From assembly GCA_027625915.1 (NCBI GenBank), contig JANTQA010000076.1, positions 3,535,501 through 3,599,500 of the forward strand: DNA of 64,000 nucleotides, read 5' to 3'. Source of the DNA: Anaeramoeba flamelloides (lineage: Eukaryota; Metamonada; Anaeramoebidae). Positions 21,049-33,786 of this stretch are shown piece after piece. The position numbers were made by a program, and so were the translations under genes. The notes under the pieces are model-generated. The model had not been told where the DNA came from. It worked only from the letters and a program-made list of their open reading frames with translations, and did not search any database. The stretch's first letter is position 1; each line of letters opens with the position of its first letter.

Positions 21049-24000
21049 TTAATTTTCGTTTGTTAAAGGCTGAAGAATATCAACAAAGCCTGTACCATGT
21101 TCAACGACTCTACCACAAACGATTCTTGCTGAGGGGCTTTTCAATTCTTCGTTGTTACCTTCAAGCACTGCGTCTATTAAAAACTTTGTTGTCGTCTCGA
21201 AGGACATTTTCTGCAAAGCCGAGCTATTTGATCTGATACCGGTTCTGTTCATTGCCAAATAATCGCCTTCAAATGTCATATAGTCTGCGATCAAACTGAG
21301 GTGTCTGTAATCGACGGACACGCCATAGGCCTGAAACACGTTTCTGATTTCGTTAATGATTGTTGTTCGAGCAGCTTCCACGCCATAGTTTTCCAAAATT
21401 TTGCCCACGTCATTGGACGTAATTTCGTTAATTCTGAAGCAATTGGGTGAGTTCCAAATGACTGGGAAGTTGACGCCTTCTGTCATAATCGAAATGGAAT
21501 TACCGTCGGGTATCAAATAACAATTATCAATGCCATTGATATCGTTGATTAATATGTTTTTACAAATTTCTTCGATTAAGTCAACCATGATCACCTTTGG
21601 CGACATTAGGCTAAGATTTAGTCTAATTTGAAGGAATTTAAATTTAGGTTCCAAATAGAAAAATTCTTTTTTCATTTTGTTATCTATTTTTTTGTTTGAC
21701 AAATTTTTGATTTGTGAATCTAAATCAAATTTCAATGCCTTTTTGTCCTTCTTCTGCTTCTTTTTTTTTGATTTCTTCTTTTTCTTTTCCAGCATTTCTT
21801 TTTTTTCTTCATCATCATCATCTTCTTGGTTTTTTTCCCCATCCATTTCTACAGAACCAAGATCGTCTTCCATCTCGATCTCATTTAATAATTCTGAATT
21901 CTTCTTTTTCTGTTTCTTTTTATCTTCTTCCTCTTCTTCGTCTGAATCGTCGTAACTAACTCTTTGCTTTTTATTTTTTTGTCGTTTTTTTTCTGTTGTT
22001 GATTTTGAATTTAAATCCTTTTCCAAAACTTCTGTTTCAATATCGATCGATTCCGATATTAACAGTTTTGGATTACTCTTTGTAAAAGATTTATTTCTTT
22101 GTTTTAATTTTCTTAAAATCCTTGCTGGTAGAGTATTCAAAACCCTTTCCAATTTTTTCTTACTGAGACCAAATTTTTTAATTTTCTTTTGATTAAATTC
22201 CATTCGGATTGTGAATTTTGTGCATTTCATACTTTTTTGATTTAAGACCTTGGACTCGCCAACTACAATGGATTTCAAGATATTAAATAGGGTAATTTTG
22301 GACAATTGCTTGGTGATCAGCATCCCCTGTGATTTTGAAATGTTTGACTTTAATGGCAATGTCATGGATGGTGTTGAAATGTTTTTACTGGCAAACATGA
22401 TAATTTCTCTTAGTCGAGGAATACCCAATGTCAAATTTGCTGCACCATGCCCTGCCAAATGGAAAGTGTTATGACAAATCATTCCCATACTAGTTGCAAA
22501 CGTATGATCGTTATTTACAGTAAAATCATAAACATATTTGGAACCTTTGTTCAAAAATTCTATTTTTTTAATTTGATCTAAAATTACATTTTCTTGTTTG
22601 GAAAATCCTTTCTTGGATTGATTATTGTTTTGTATTTTGATTATCGTTTCCATTTGATTATTTTTTTTGAGGTTTGTTAATTTGATCTTTTGACAAAATA
22701 GTTTGATATTATTATTATTTTTAATTATTAATTGATATATTTTTTTGTTACCATCTTTACTGTTATTATCAGCACCCTTTTTTATTGAATTAAGAATCCC
22801 AAATATTCCTAATCTGGTACAGAGATTACTTATACCTATCATTAATTTTTTGGATCTTGAATTACATTTGATCGCATTCTCGGAATTGTCATTAATAAAA
22901 ATGCTGCTGCCGTCTCCTGAGAAATACCCATCCAATAGACCATTAACAAAAGCAAGACTACTATTATATGCCTCAGTTGGGATACATTTATTTTGTGATT
23001 TATTGCCGATCCAATTTTCAAAAAGCTTTGAAAGCATTGTTGACTCAATTTTTAAAATTTTTGATTGTAAATTTTTATTCTTTTGTTTCTGATCGACTAT
23101 GGTTTGGCAATTTATTTTATTTGATCTACACCAATTTTCCATTTCCTTTAAAACATGTTCATCTTCATTATTAATTATGATATCTTTTTTGTTATCAGCA
23201 CAAATAAATCCATCCGAAAGATATACACCACAAACAAACCCAAATTCCCTATTTAGTTTAAGTACATTTGGATTTTGCTTTCTATTAATTAGCTCTTGAT
23301 GGGGTAAATATTTTGATAAATCCAAATCATTAACAACATTTTTACATTCAGGAAAGTTCAAAATTGTTGGTAATTGATCATTTATTTTTAGTTCTGTTGT
23401 TCTCTTTTTAATAAATTTGCTACCATTCCAAATGATAAAGGAATGTGATTGTGTGGCAATTACTTTCCTTCCAGAATCAGTTTCGACCCTCATCAATTTT
23501 CCAACGGGCAAATGTCTTGTTATTGCGTCAACCTTTGACCAACGCACAACACCCTTATCATCACAGGATGGTATATATAAATCTTGCATACTATTGTTCA
23601 TATCTAAATAATCAGTTCTATTTTCTGGATAATTGATTATTTGGGCTTTGTTTTTCTTCAAAACATGATCAATTATCTTTCCGATTTTAATATCCTTTAT
23701 TTCACCCTCGCCAGTTTTAATCAAAACGTTTGTGTTGTAATCAACACTATTTAAGGTCATTTGAGTGGATGGCTCACCAATGGACTGTCCAGCAATGACA
23801 CCAACACCTTCACCAGGATGCACTAATGATCTGAAATATTTTAGGTAAACTAGGGATTTAAATTTATCAATGGCCAATTTTTTATTCAGCTTTGTAGATT
23901 GGATATCATTTTGTGTATTTTCCATTTCCATTTTCTGTTTTTCTTCTTCTCTTTGCTTTTTAGTTTTATTCTTCTTCTTCTTCTTATTCTTCTTATTTGT

Positions 24001-27000
24001 CTTCTTATCATTATTTAAATCCTGATAATCTTTAATATTTTTATCCATAAATTTATCCATTTTTTGAGAAATTGATTCTGAAATTGAACCCAAATGAATT
24101 GAAGGATTCAATTGGTTTATTACTGGATCCAACGAAACATTTTTTCTGTCCAAGGTTTGCTTTCTTTGTGATTCATAATCTAATGCTTCCTTTGTTGTCA
24201 TATATTTAATAGCCTTTGAGGGGCAATATTTTGATAACAGGGCATCATAATTATTGATCATAAAATCAAATTGATCTAAAAATTTGGATTCTGCCACGCT
24301 AATGGAATCTTCACCATATAAGAATTGGATAATGCTTCCATCGGAGTCCCTGACTGTGCCATCATAGGTGACCTTCAAACCCTCGAGGCTTTTAATAATA
24401 CATCTTTGCAGATAGCCGGAATTAGCTGTTTTAATAGCCGTATCAACAAGGCCCTCTCTGCCTGCCATTGAATGGAAGAAATATTCCTGTGGTCTTAGCC
24501 CTGTCAAAAACCGATCTGAAATGAAGCCACCCGCTCTGGGGGTTATGTCGTATGGCTCAAAGCAAGGCAAGGTTTTACCATTTGACATTAATGGCACCCT
24601 TCTCCCCTCAAGCACCTGTTGGCCCAAAAGACAAGAAATTTGAGAGAAATTAACGACGGAGCCCTTAGCCCCCGAGATTGTCATCAAGGATAAATTATTT
24701 GAAGGGAACGTTTTCAATTGGCCATTGGGGATACAGGTCTTGATAATTTTCGAAGTCTTTTCATTAACCGACGTCTTCATTACGGAATCCAATTTGTTCA
24801 GGACAACATCGCGGTTGACTGCGGCCCTTTTCCATAATTTGTTTGACAATTTTTTACAGATCTGATCAGTTTTGGAATTGGTTTTCAAAAAGTCCTTACC
24901 AATTAAATTTTTTTTCAATTGCTTAGGATTTGTCTTCTCGAGATAATCTTGGTACTCGTGGTCATTGTTCATTGACAGGAACTCATTCAAATCGGAGATT
25001 GTGTTGTCAATCATATTTTCAATAATTTTGATTCTTTCATCCTCTTGTTCCTCTACGATGATCATATCCTCGATTCCACAGGTAAACCCATTTTTCAATA
25101 AATAGTAATTCAATAGTCTACTAATTGAAGATAGCAGCTTGTCCGTCATTTTGGCGCCATAGAGCTCATAGAAGCTATGGATCAACCCAAATGTGCTTGT
25201 ACCAAACTGGGATTTTTCTAAAACACCCGTGATGAATTCGTTATTGATCACTCGGAAGATACTCTCGTCTTCGGCAAAGGATTTGACGTTCCACGCGCTA
25301 AATGGGATTTTGTTTCTCGAAATTACATTAATTGGCGATCTGTCCTTGGTTAAATAATTGAGCATGTTAGTGATCACTTGCTTTCCTGTCCATAACTTCT
25401 TTGGCTTGAGGATTGTAGGCTCAACAAGATCAAAGTCTTGGATATTTTCTGGGTCGTTTACTGTATTAAACAGTAATTGCATGAATTCCTCTCGGGTGAA
25501 AAAGGAATCCTTCTTCGTTAGCAAGACACCGGCCACAACGTTGTCTTGGATCAATCCTCGAAGGGGGCTGCCATCGGTGCCGCTCAAGTATTGCTTTTCC
25601 GCCGAAACAATTTCAATTCCCTCCGCCCTTGATAACTCGTCCTGGGGGAAATGCAAATTCATTTCGTCGCCATCAAAATCGGCATTGTAGGTATTACAAT
25701 TTGCATAATGCAGCCTAATGACATTGTTATTTGTTTTTAAAACCTTGGCATAGTGTGTCATCATACTGGGCTTATGTAAAGTTGGTTGTCGATTAACCAA
25801 TAAAATATCGCCGTCAATTAAATGCCTCCCAACAATTTTTGGCTTGAGAGAGCTATTGACATTCATTCCGCCAAAGAGATTGCTGCTGTCAAGATTAAAG
25901 TTGTTATCAGAAAAATTGCTTTCGTTTAAAAAATTTGAATTTGCATTGAGACCCAAATTTTGACTCTGGAATCCCGATCGGCTGAGTAATGTTTTTGATA
26001 ACGAAATTCTTTGCCGTTCGGTCATGTGACCCAGATCCTTTCGAATTCCATTTTCGTCCTCATAATAATTTGCACCAGGATGCTTGTGGGGGCCGTTAAT
26101 AATCGCCTTTTTCAATTTATTGACGTTCCAATTGTTAACGGGCTCAGGATAGGAGAGCACCTTTGCAAAGTGAATTGGCACGCCAACTTCGTTTGTTCTA
26201 ATTAATGGATCGGGACTGATGACACTTCTTGCTGCATAATTGACCCTTTTACCCATCATATTTCTTCTAAATAGCCCCTGCTTTTTTTCCATCAATTGCC
26301 TAATACCCTGAGTGCCCTGCGCATCAAAGGAAATTGTATTATCAAACAGTCTATTGACTGCCGTCTGAAGTCTTAGCCAGGAATCAATTGAACTCGAAAT
26401 CTTTTCCTTTTGAGTTTTTTCTTTCTTTTCGTTGTTCTTTGCCTCATCATCATCTTCTTTCTTCTTTTCTTTGGATTTTTCAATATTTAATCTTGATTTT
26501 TTATCGATTTGATCAATTTCTTGTTTTTTTTGATGATCAATCAAAATTGCATGATTCATTTGAACGACAAATGCATATTGTAAATTCTGGCTATGCTCCA
26601 TAACCGCTGTATCTAAAACACGGGGTGGCCTGAATTTTGGTGGTGGCACTGGTAAAACTGTTAAAAAGAATAATGCTGGATCACTAAACGTTTCAAATTT
26701 CTTATTGTTGTAATTGCTATTATCATCATTATGATTATTACTTAATCGGATTATCCGATAAAATAATTCAAAGACATCCCTTTCTTTGCTCCATAATAAT
26801 TTAATATGCTCTTCCACTTCCAAGGGGGTTAAATATTTTGCCGTGGTCGCAAATCGACTCTCATTTTTTTCCTTTAATGATTTTCTTTTCCTCGAATTAT
26901 AATCTAGTTCCTCAAAGGTCAAATCAACTTGTGGTCCATTGCCATCTTTGCCTTTCATATTTAAAATATTTTTATACTCGATTTGTAATTGTCGAATCCG

Positions 27001-30000
27001 CTTTTTTTGATTTTCTGCAAACGGTAAAACAAAAACTTTCCCTTTTTTATCAAATTTAAATTTTGGTGCTGGTGCTTGACAATTTTTACAAGATGTACAA
27101 TTTTTAATTTGAGTCAAGGTATTTGATAAAAATTTTCTTCGGTAAATACCCACTCGAGAGGTATTATCAAAAAATATTGGAAACTTGTCTAAATATCTTG
27201 TTTTTCCATATTTTTTTAATATTTTTTTCATTGTTAAATCAACAAGATCAAATGATCTTTGGACATCTAACTCACTCAGATTACTAATATTCATCTCTTC
27301 AATGCCTCTTCCTTTACCTTTGAAAGATCCCTTTTGTTGTTGTTGTTTCTTGTGCTTTTTATGTTTGTTTTTTTTCTTCTTCTTCTTCTTCTTTTTCTTC
27401 TTATTTTTCTTGTCTTCGTTTTCTTCATCTTCATCTTCATCGTCTTCTTCTTCTTCTTCTTTTTTATCTTCATAAAGTGCATCATTTTCTAAAGTCTCTA
27501 ATTCAAGTTGTTCATCTTTAGAGAGAAATAATTTGTAAAAATCTAGTTCTTCTAATTTTTGGATTTCATCAATTAATCCAAGTGCAATTAATTTAAACTT
27601 TGCTTTAATAATTTTTAAATGGATTGCATTTAATTTAAATCTATGACACGATAAACATTTACAGGCCAAAAGTTTACAAAGAGTTCCAAAAAATAATGGA
27701 TGATAAACTGGTAAAAATAAATCAATATGTCCTATTTGATTTTTTATATTTTATTGATTAGAATTTGTCATTCGTTATTAGTTATTAGTTATTAGTTATT
27801 AGTTATTGGTTATTGGTTATTGTTTATTGTTTATTTGGGAATTTTTGAATTTATTTATTTTATTTTAGTCGATTGTGAGTAAAGAATTTAATTATTTTAT
27901 CGATATAATTTGAAAATTATGAATAATTTGAATTATAAAATTATTAAATAAAAAAATTGCAAATTATTGTTAATAAATCTTGAATAAAAGTTTTTGGTTT
28001 CATAATTTTTTTTTTTGTTTCTGGATTTTCAAATTTGAAATGAAAAAATACAAATTATTTCTTGGATAATTAGTATTTGTTAAACAAGTTTTATTAAGTT
28101 AATAAAAAAAAACAATTTTTCTCTATTCAGGATTTGTATTTTTAATAAATAAATTTACTATTTATTGGATTCTTTCTCTCATTTACAATTAATTATTATT
28201 GTTATGGTATTTTTTTACAAGATCTGAAATATTGTTTAATGTTCTTAATCAAAAAAACAGTTAGTTGATATTTGTTTATTTGATAATTAACAAGTTTTTG
28301 TTTATTAAAAAAAATGGGTATTTTTAATTGTTTTTTTTTTTTTTATTATTGAAGGGAGATGATTCAATAAAATTAGCTCTTGTTTGCCGTTATGTTTTTT
28401 TTTAATTTGTGAAATAAATAGAAAATTTATTTAATTTTCGGTTTATTTAATTTTCGGTTTATTTAACAAATTAAAAAAAAACTGCCGTGTGCTTTTCTTG
28501 AGTTTTCTGTATGTTTTGTAAAATCAATAGATTTTCGTTAGGTTTTTTTTTTACTTTTTGAAATATACCGAAAATTTATTAAAATTTTCTGTTTATTTCA
28601 CAAAAGTAAAAAAAACCTAGAACACTTAAGAGATAAAACAAAAAACCTCAAGAAAACCTCAAAAAAACCTCGGCACTTGACGGCACTCTACCGCACTTTA
28701 TAAAATCTTAAATTTATTTAGAGTTTTTTTATCTTCGTTATAATGAAGTCAAGATTATAACTCATAGGATCAAAAAAAAAAAAAAAAATATTTTTAAATT
28801 TTTAAAAAATCAAAAAAATCAAGCAAAAGACATTTTTTGTATTTTTTTGTTTTGTTCATAGCGACAAAACAATTTTTAGTAAATTGGTAACAACAAAAAA
28901 TTATTCTTCATTTGGATCGTTGTAATTGTGATGTATATGGATATGTTATTTTTTTTTTTTTTTTAATGTTTGATCTTGATAAAATAAAATAATTTAAAAT
29001 GATGTGAAATTTTATTTTGGTGTAGTATCAAATAGCAAGCCAATTTCAAACAACTAAATAATTGTATATTAAAATTAAAATTAGATTTGAAATAATTATT
29101 TATGGTTGATTCAAAAAAAAAAGATAAATGTTTTCAAATGAAAACTATTATTTTATTGTTTTACGAAATTAGAAACTTCCTAAAACTTTTTACTAAAACA
29201 AAAAGTAAAGTGGTTATTTGGTTTATAGGATATTGAAATTATTTTGAGTTTAAAATAAAAAAGAAATAAAATAAATCTTGTTTGGGAAAAATTTAACAAT
29301 TCAACATTTTTTGAGATCAACGTATGTCAATAAATCAGAATTAAGTTCTTGCTTTTTCCTTATTTTAAAAACTAAAGTAAGAACAAAAAAAATTACATTT
29401 TATAAATCCAAGAAAATTTTTGTTTAAAATCTTTACATTTTTTTTTTTTTATTATTTGAAAAAAAAATCAAAAAAAGCAACAATTTTCAACCTACAGTTA
29501 TTTTAAAAAAGTGTGAAAAATCGTTGTTCAAACTTATTAAAAAGTTCAAACCAAATATTTTGAGTAGACTTTTTAAAACTTTTAGTACTCGCTTTGTTAA
29601 AGCAGCTAACCTATAAAATCGAATTTCTTCAAGTTCTTGTTGAAAAATCAAGTAGTTTTCAAACCATTTTATATTTTACGTTTTTTGTTTGACAAATACT
29701 TTTGGAAAACTTTTTTGTCTCCAATTTTTATACCATTATTTGAGTAATTTATGGGAAAAAATTTTCACTTCATTTTCCTTTTTTCTTTTTCAAAGAGAGA
29801 TCGAAGTTACAAATTACAACCTACTTCACCAAAATCTCTCGTTGTAAAAGAAAAATATGGAAAAATGAAGTGAAAAGTTTGTTACGTTTATTCACTTTCT
29901 TAACAAGCCCTTTTTGTGGGTGGGTGCTTTTTTATTGTTTTGTTTTTGTGAATTGATTCTTTTATTTTCTTTTATTCAAAGGATCTTCGCTTGCTCTTTC

Positions 30001-30591
30001 AAAAAAAAAAAAAAAAAAAAAAATTTAATTCGTGACGATTTGTGGTATTTGTTTTATTTGTGATGTTATTTGTTTAGTTGTTTGGTACCAAAACGTCAAT
30101 ATTTCTTTTTGAAAATCGAAAAAAAAAAAAAAAAAAAAGATCTTTTTTGAATTTGAGTTGTCATTTCAAAAATAAGAATGTGAGTGAAAAATATTAAAAA
30201 TTGTGACACTTAAAATCCAACACCCAAAAAATAATTACGAAATAAAAAAAAAAAAACAAAAAAAGTATTTTTTTTTAATTTTTTTTGGTCAAACGATTAT
30301 GTAATACAGCTTTAAAAAAAAAAAAATAAAATAAAAATCAAGAAAAAGAAATGACATACCAATGTGACCAGGACAATGATTTGCTGTAAGTTTACAAGTA
30401 TGACAAACGCCAAAACGATCTGTGCTACCCATTCTAGGATCATATAATCCGTTTTTAATTGGTCTATTAAGCTGATCAAATGCTTCATCAGATGTGATTT
30501 CACATACACTCATTTTGTGTATTTCCTTTGGAGTATAAAATCCAAACAGTAAACTGCTTATTCCTTCTCTGACTGGTATACGTGATTCCAT
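21049..30591 (-). CDS. RPA1: DNA-directed RNA polymerase I largest subunit (A190/RPA1), interrupted by an intein
   Basis: Catalytic subunit that makes pre-rRNA in the nucleolus. Exon 1 is 30591-30360, exon 2 is 27731-21049; the 2.6-kb intron (donor GTATGT, acceptor AAATAG) joins PGHIG to HIDLFLPVYHP in frame. The precursor is 2304 residues. The Pol I-type start SSLLFGFYTPKEI, the zinc ligands C63, C66, C73 and H76, the metal-A loop NADFDGDEMN (near 25670), the bridge-helix segment GLVDTAIKTANSGYLQR and GVIAGQSIGEPSTQMTLN are all visible. Residues 1406-1832 are an intein, after which TFHLAGHGAANLTLGIPRLRE resumes. Without it the mature subunit is 1877 residues, longer than yeast A190 because of Lys/Glu-rich inserts (near residue 170-210, in the funnel, and before the C-terminal GFVDIL end). 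Resemblance is to Pol I rather than Pol II: there is no heptad-repeat tail. The open frame's apparent Met at 27669 is an internal TTG. Confidence 0.96.
22468..23748 (-). mobile_element. Intein with LAGLIDADG endonuclease in the Pol I trigger loop
   Basis: A 427-residue in-frame protein intron. It starts with Ser (SVDYNTNVLIKTGEGEIKD, block A; nucleophile Ser1) and ends MGMICHN followed by Thr (block G; His-Asn then a Thr +1 nucleophile). Block B is VETDSGRKVIATQSHSF with the TxxH motif; block F is YVYDFTVNNDHTF. Between lie two LAGLIDADG motifs, FVCGVYLSDGFI and FVNGLLDGYFSGDGSS, both with the acidic residue kept, so a homing endonuclease of normal size appears intact. The flanks QMTLN and TFHLAG join exactly to the conserved trigger loop. 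There are no splice-like ends at the nucleotide level that would suggest an intron. The frame has no breaks. I infer that it still splices and may still home. Confidence 0.95.
27771..27836. repeat. 7-bp tandem repeat (TTAGTTA)n then (TTGGTTA)n
   Basis: About five units of GTTATTA followed by GTTATTG units, inside the Pol I gene intron 40 bases from its acceptor. Unlike telomere repeats, it lacks G-runs. Confidence 0.85.
28380..28715. repeat. Palindrome-rich repeat ending GGCACTTGACGGCACTCTAC
   Basis: Member of the family at 1040-1345 and 53000-53310, in the Pol I intron. GAAATAAATAGAAAATTTA faces TTTTCGGTTTATTTAAC; a second palindrome surrounds ATAGATTTTCGTTAGG. Confidence 0.65.
29492..29900. 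repeat. Two short inverted-repeat elements in the Pol I intron
   Basis: 29492-29630 has ends like CAGTTATTTTAAAAAAGTG against CGCTTTGTTAAAGCAGCT. 29729-29900 is a copy of the 7540-7711 MITE (GGGAAAAAATTTTCACTTCA, CAACCTACTTC, AATGAAGTGAAAAG). Confidence 0.5.
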
Positions 30592-33500
30592 TCTTCAAAT
30601 GATTTCAAGATTTAAAAAAAATCAAAAAGAGACAGTTTCAAAGAAAGGAAAAAAGTAAAATTCAAAAAATGATACGTAATCTTGCAAATGGGTAATCCAA
30701 ATTTCCAAAATGTTTTTTTAAATTGATGGTATTCTTATGAAATATCAACATATTATTCTTATTTGTGATTCTCAAACTTGGAAATTTTGGTTTTTGTTTC
30801 AAAAAATGTTAGATTTAATGAATTACTAACTGTTAGAAACCACATTCTGGTATTGTTTTAGCAGGATAGTTATTACCACTTTTTAAATTTAATTTGAAAA
30901 TTAGCTGAAATTCAGTAATTAATACCGAGATTCAATATTTTGAAAGAGAAAAGAACTAATATTTTGCGACTTAAATTCTCAATTCATATGAAATTACAAG
31001 AGTGTTTTGAGAGGATGACACTTTATTCCAAGATTATTAATATCTTGAAAAGAGTATTCTCTTTTCTTTTGGTAATATAAAATAACCAAAAAAGTTTAAT
31101 CAAAAAGTTCATGTTTTACATTTTCTAGGTTTGTTGATTCCGAAATTTTAATAAATACTTCTATTTTCTTTAATTGGTTGACTTTTGATAGTGGTGAATT
31201 TATTAAAAAATTTTACAAGGTCTTACGTCTTGAATTCCTTTAATCTAGTTTTGTGGTTCTTCAAAGTTGATCATTGAAAAATATATTTTTATTAGAGTTG
31301 TGAAATTTTACTAAATTTACCATTTTTTTTCAAATATTTTTAAATTAATGTCTAGGGTTATGTGAAACTGAATTCTTCAAACCATTTCTTTAACCTAAAT
31401 ATATGCTATTTTTATAAATCTGAGAGTTGAATGTATCCAAATATAAAATATTTATATACCAATTAAAAAATGACAAAAAAACAAAAAAAAATGATGTAAT
31501 TAGAGAAAATTATTTATTTATTGGGTTTATCTGTAACATGTTACAGAATTACTTCTACCTTTTAAATAATTTTATTGTTTAATACTATTTGTTGCAAAAT
31601 AAATGAAACAAAATTTTTATTCAGCTTTCCATAATCACAGTTTATAAATGATAGTAACTTTTCAAATTTTTTAATTCTTAATACCAGCTTAAATTATTAA
31701 TTTCCTTTGAAAATTATGGACTTTGGTGATTTATTGGAATTATTAGGATGATGATTTTTTTTGTAAAGCTGAATGAAAATTTTGATCTTTTTATTTTGCA
31801 ATTAATAGTACCTTATGAAAAAACTTTTATTTGTTAAATTTTGGATTAACAAATTACTTCCTATTTCTAAAGAATTTCCAAAATTAATTTATATATCTTA
31901 TTTCTAAATAATTCATAGAATTTAGATTTGTTTCAGAATATAGGATATCTTTTAAATTCTTATTTAGAAATATAAAGATTTATTTAGGAGTTTTATTTTC
32001 TTTTTCTAAAATATTGTTTTCAAAATTATTAATAACCAAAATATTCTGAATCTGATTGAAATTTTTTACTTTATTATCTTTTACTTTGAGTCGAATCATT
32101 TTCTGTTATTTTTTTGATTTCGAGGATTCAGCCCCTTTACTTTAACCTCTGTAACATTATTCTTAATTTTATTGATTTGATAAAAAAATTTGAAAAAATA
32201 ATTTTGAAGCCAGATTTTAAAAACTATAAAGTTAAATAATAACAAATAATAATAGTGCAAGAAATACAAAGTGAGAAATGTTTTGTTACATATACTAAAT
32301 TAAGAAGATAAAATAATATCTTCTAAAATATCCTTGTTTGTTTTTTTTTATTATTAATTTTTTTAGACTTGATTTCACAAAGTTTAATTTGGAAAGTTGA
32401 CCATTCACATTTGGTCGGACAAAAAAGATAAGATTTGTTTCAAATACACACCTTCTTCATGTCTATTTTTTTTTTTTTTTTTTTTTTGGTTTATTCTATT
32501 ACTAATCTCTGACATCAGTATAAACACCTTTCTGGATTCACAACCATAAATAATAAAACCATCAATTTAACAAAAAAAAAAAATGTTCAAAAAAATTGAA
32601 AAATTAGAGATTCAACCCTGTTTCACTTTTAACCATATTCACAAATACAGCTAAAATGATGTTTTGGTTTCAAAGTTATAATATCTCTACACTAAAAAAA
32701 AATTTTCTATATTTTTTACACTATTAAAATTTTTAAAAAATGAAAAATCTACCAACTTTCTGAAATTAAGTGAAAAAGTTATTTTTCAAAAAAAAAAAAA
32801 AATTTCTAAATAAATTATTCAAATACATGTACAAAATGATGAGAATTTAAAAGCTTTCATTTTTAAAGATTAATATTTTGGATGTTCAAATATATACAGA
32901 TGCAAGCCCCATTAATAAAAATAAAAGAAGAAAAAATCTTTTTATATTGAAAGAGTTTTGAGAAAAATCCTATCAAAACATAAATTGTGGGGATATCTTA
33001 AAATAAACCTGTAACTTATATAAGTGAAATTTTTTAGCTGAGATTGAGTGAACAATTAAAATCACAAATTAAAATTGAAAATGTTATTTTTTAATTGTTT
33101 TTAATTATAATTTTTACAAAACAAATAAATTGACAACTCTTGAAAAATTCAAAAATTATAATTTATATTATAAAAGGGTTTAGTTATAATAGTAGGGTTT
33201 CTCTCCAATTTTAAAAAAAATATTTTTTAACATTATTATCTTAATTTTCATTGTTGATTTTGAGAAATCTAGCATAAAATACAAAATGGTTTGGATTTCT
33301 TTAGAATTAGAGAAATCAAAATAATGTTGTAAAATTAATTTTTTGATTTTAAAAAAAAAGTTTTCAATATAATGACGAGAATTTTAATACAGTAATGAAT
33401 AACCAAATAAAAATAAAAAAATTTCAATTTTCCAAAATTTAAAATTTATCCTCAAAATAATAAAAAAATAAAAATAAAAAATGAATATTATGAATTATTT

Positions 33501-33786
33501 AATTAAATATAATAGAGATATTTTGATTTCATAAAAAAAAAAAAAATTGATTATAACAAATTTGTTAATGTATTTGTGTTAATTTGAAAATATAAACAAA
33601 TTTAATAATTGATTTTTTTTTTTTTTGAAATAAATAAAATTTGGAAAATCAAAATGAAAATTTAAAAAATAGATTAAGTTTATTAAAACTTTACTCCATT
33701 TGAAAACTAAAAATAAATTTAAAATTTAACAATTAGACTACATTTTTTAAAAAAAAGGATTTTTTTGTAAAAGATCCATTTTTGTT
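30592..33786. other. Intergenic DNA between Pol I gene start and DENN gene end
   Basis: Contains the Pol I gene promoter side, an inverted-repeat pair (31581-31812) and long A/T tracts. No coding region or RNA gene is recognised on either strand. Confidence 0.6.
31581..31812. repeat. Inverted-repeat pair, MITE-like
   Basis: AATACTATTTGTTGCAAAAT...TTTTTATTCAGCTTT on the left is mirrored by AAAGCTGAATGAAAATTTTG...ATTTTGCAATTAATAGTACC on the right, arms about 48 bases with several mismatches. Confidence 0.65.

Noticed and set aside
21677-27475. Plus-strand frames rich in Phe, Ser and Leu opposite the Pol I gene
   Set aside because: They mirror Lys/Glu-rich or conserved coding sequence on the other strand.
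27667-27669. Start of the long Pol I frame at 27669
   Set aside because: The codon is TTG, and upstream codons back to the acceptor at 27731 continue the conserved HIDLFLPVYHP segment.
27771-27836. Interstitial telomere
   Set aside because: The unit TTAGTTA lacks the G-run of telomere repeats and the array is short.
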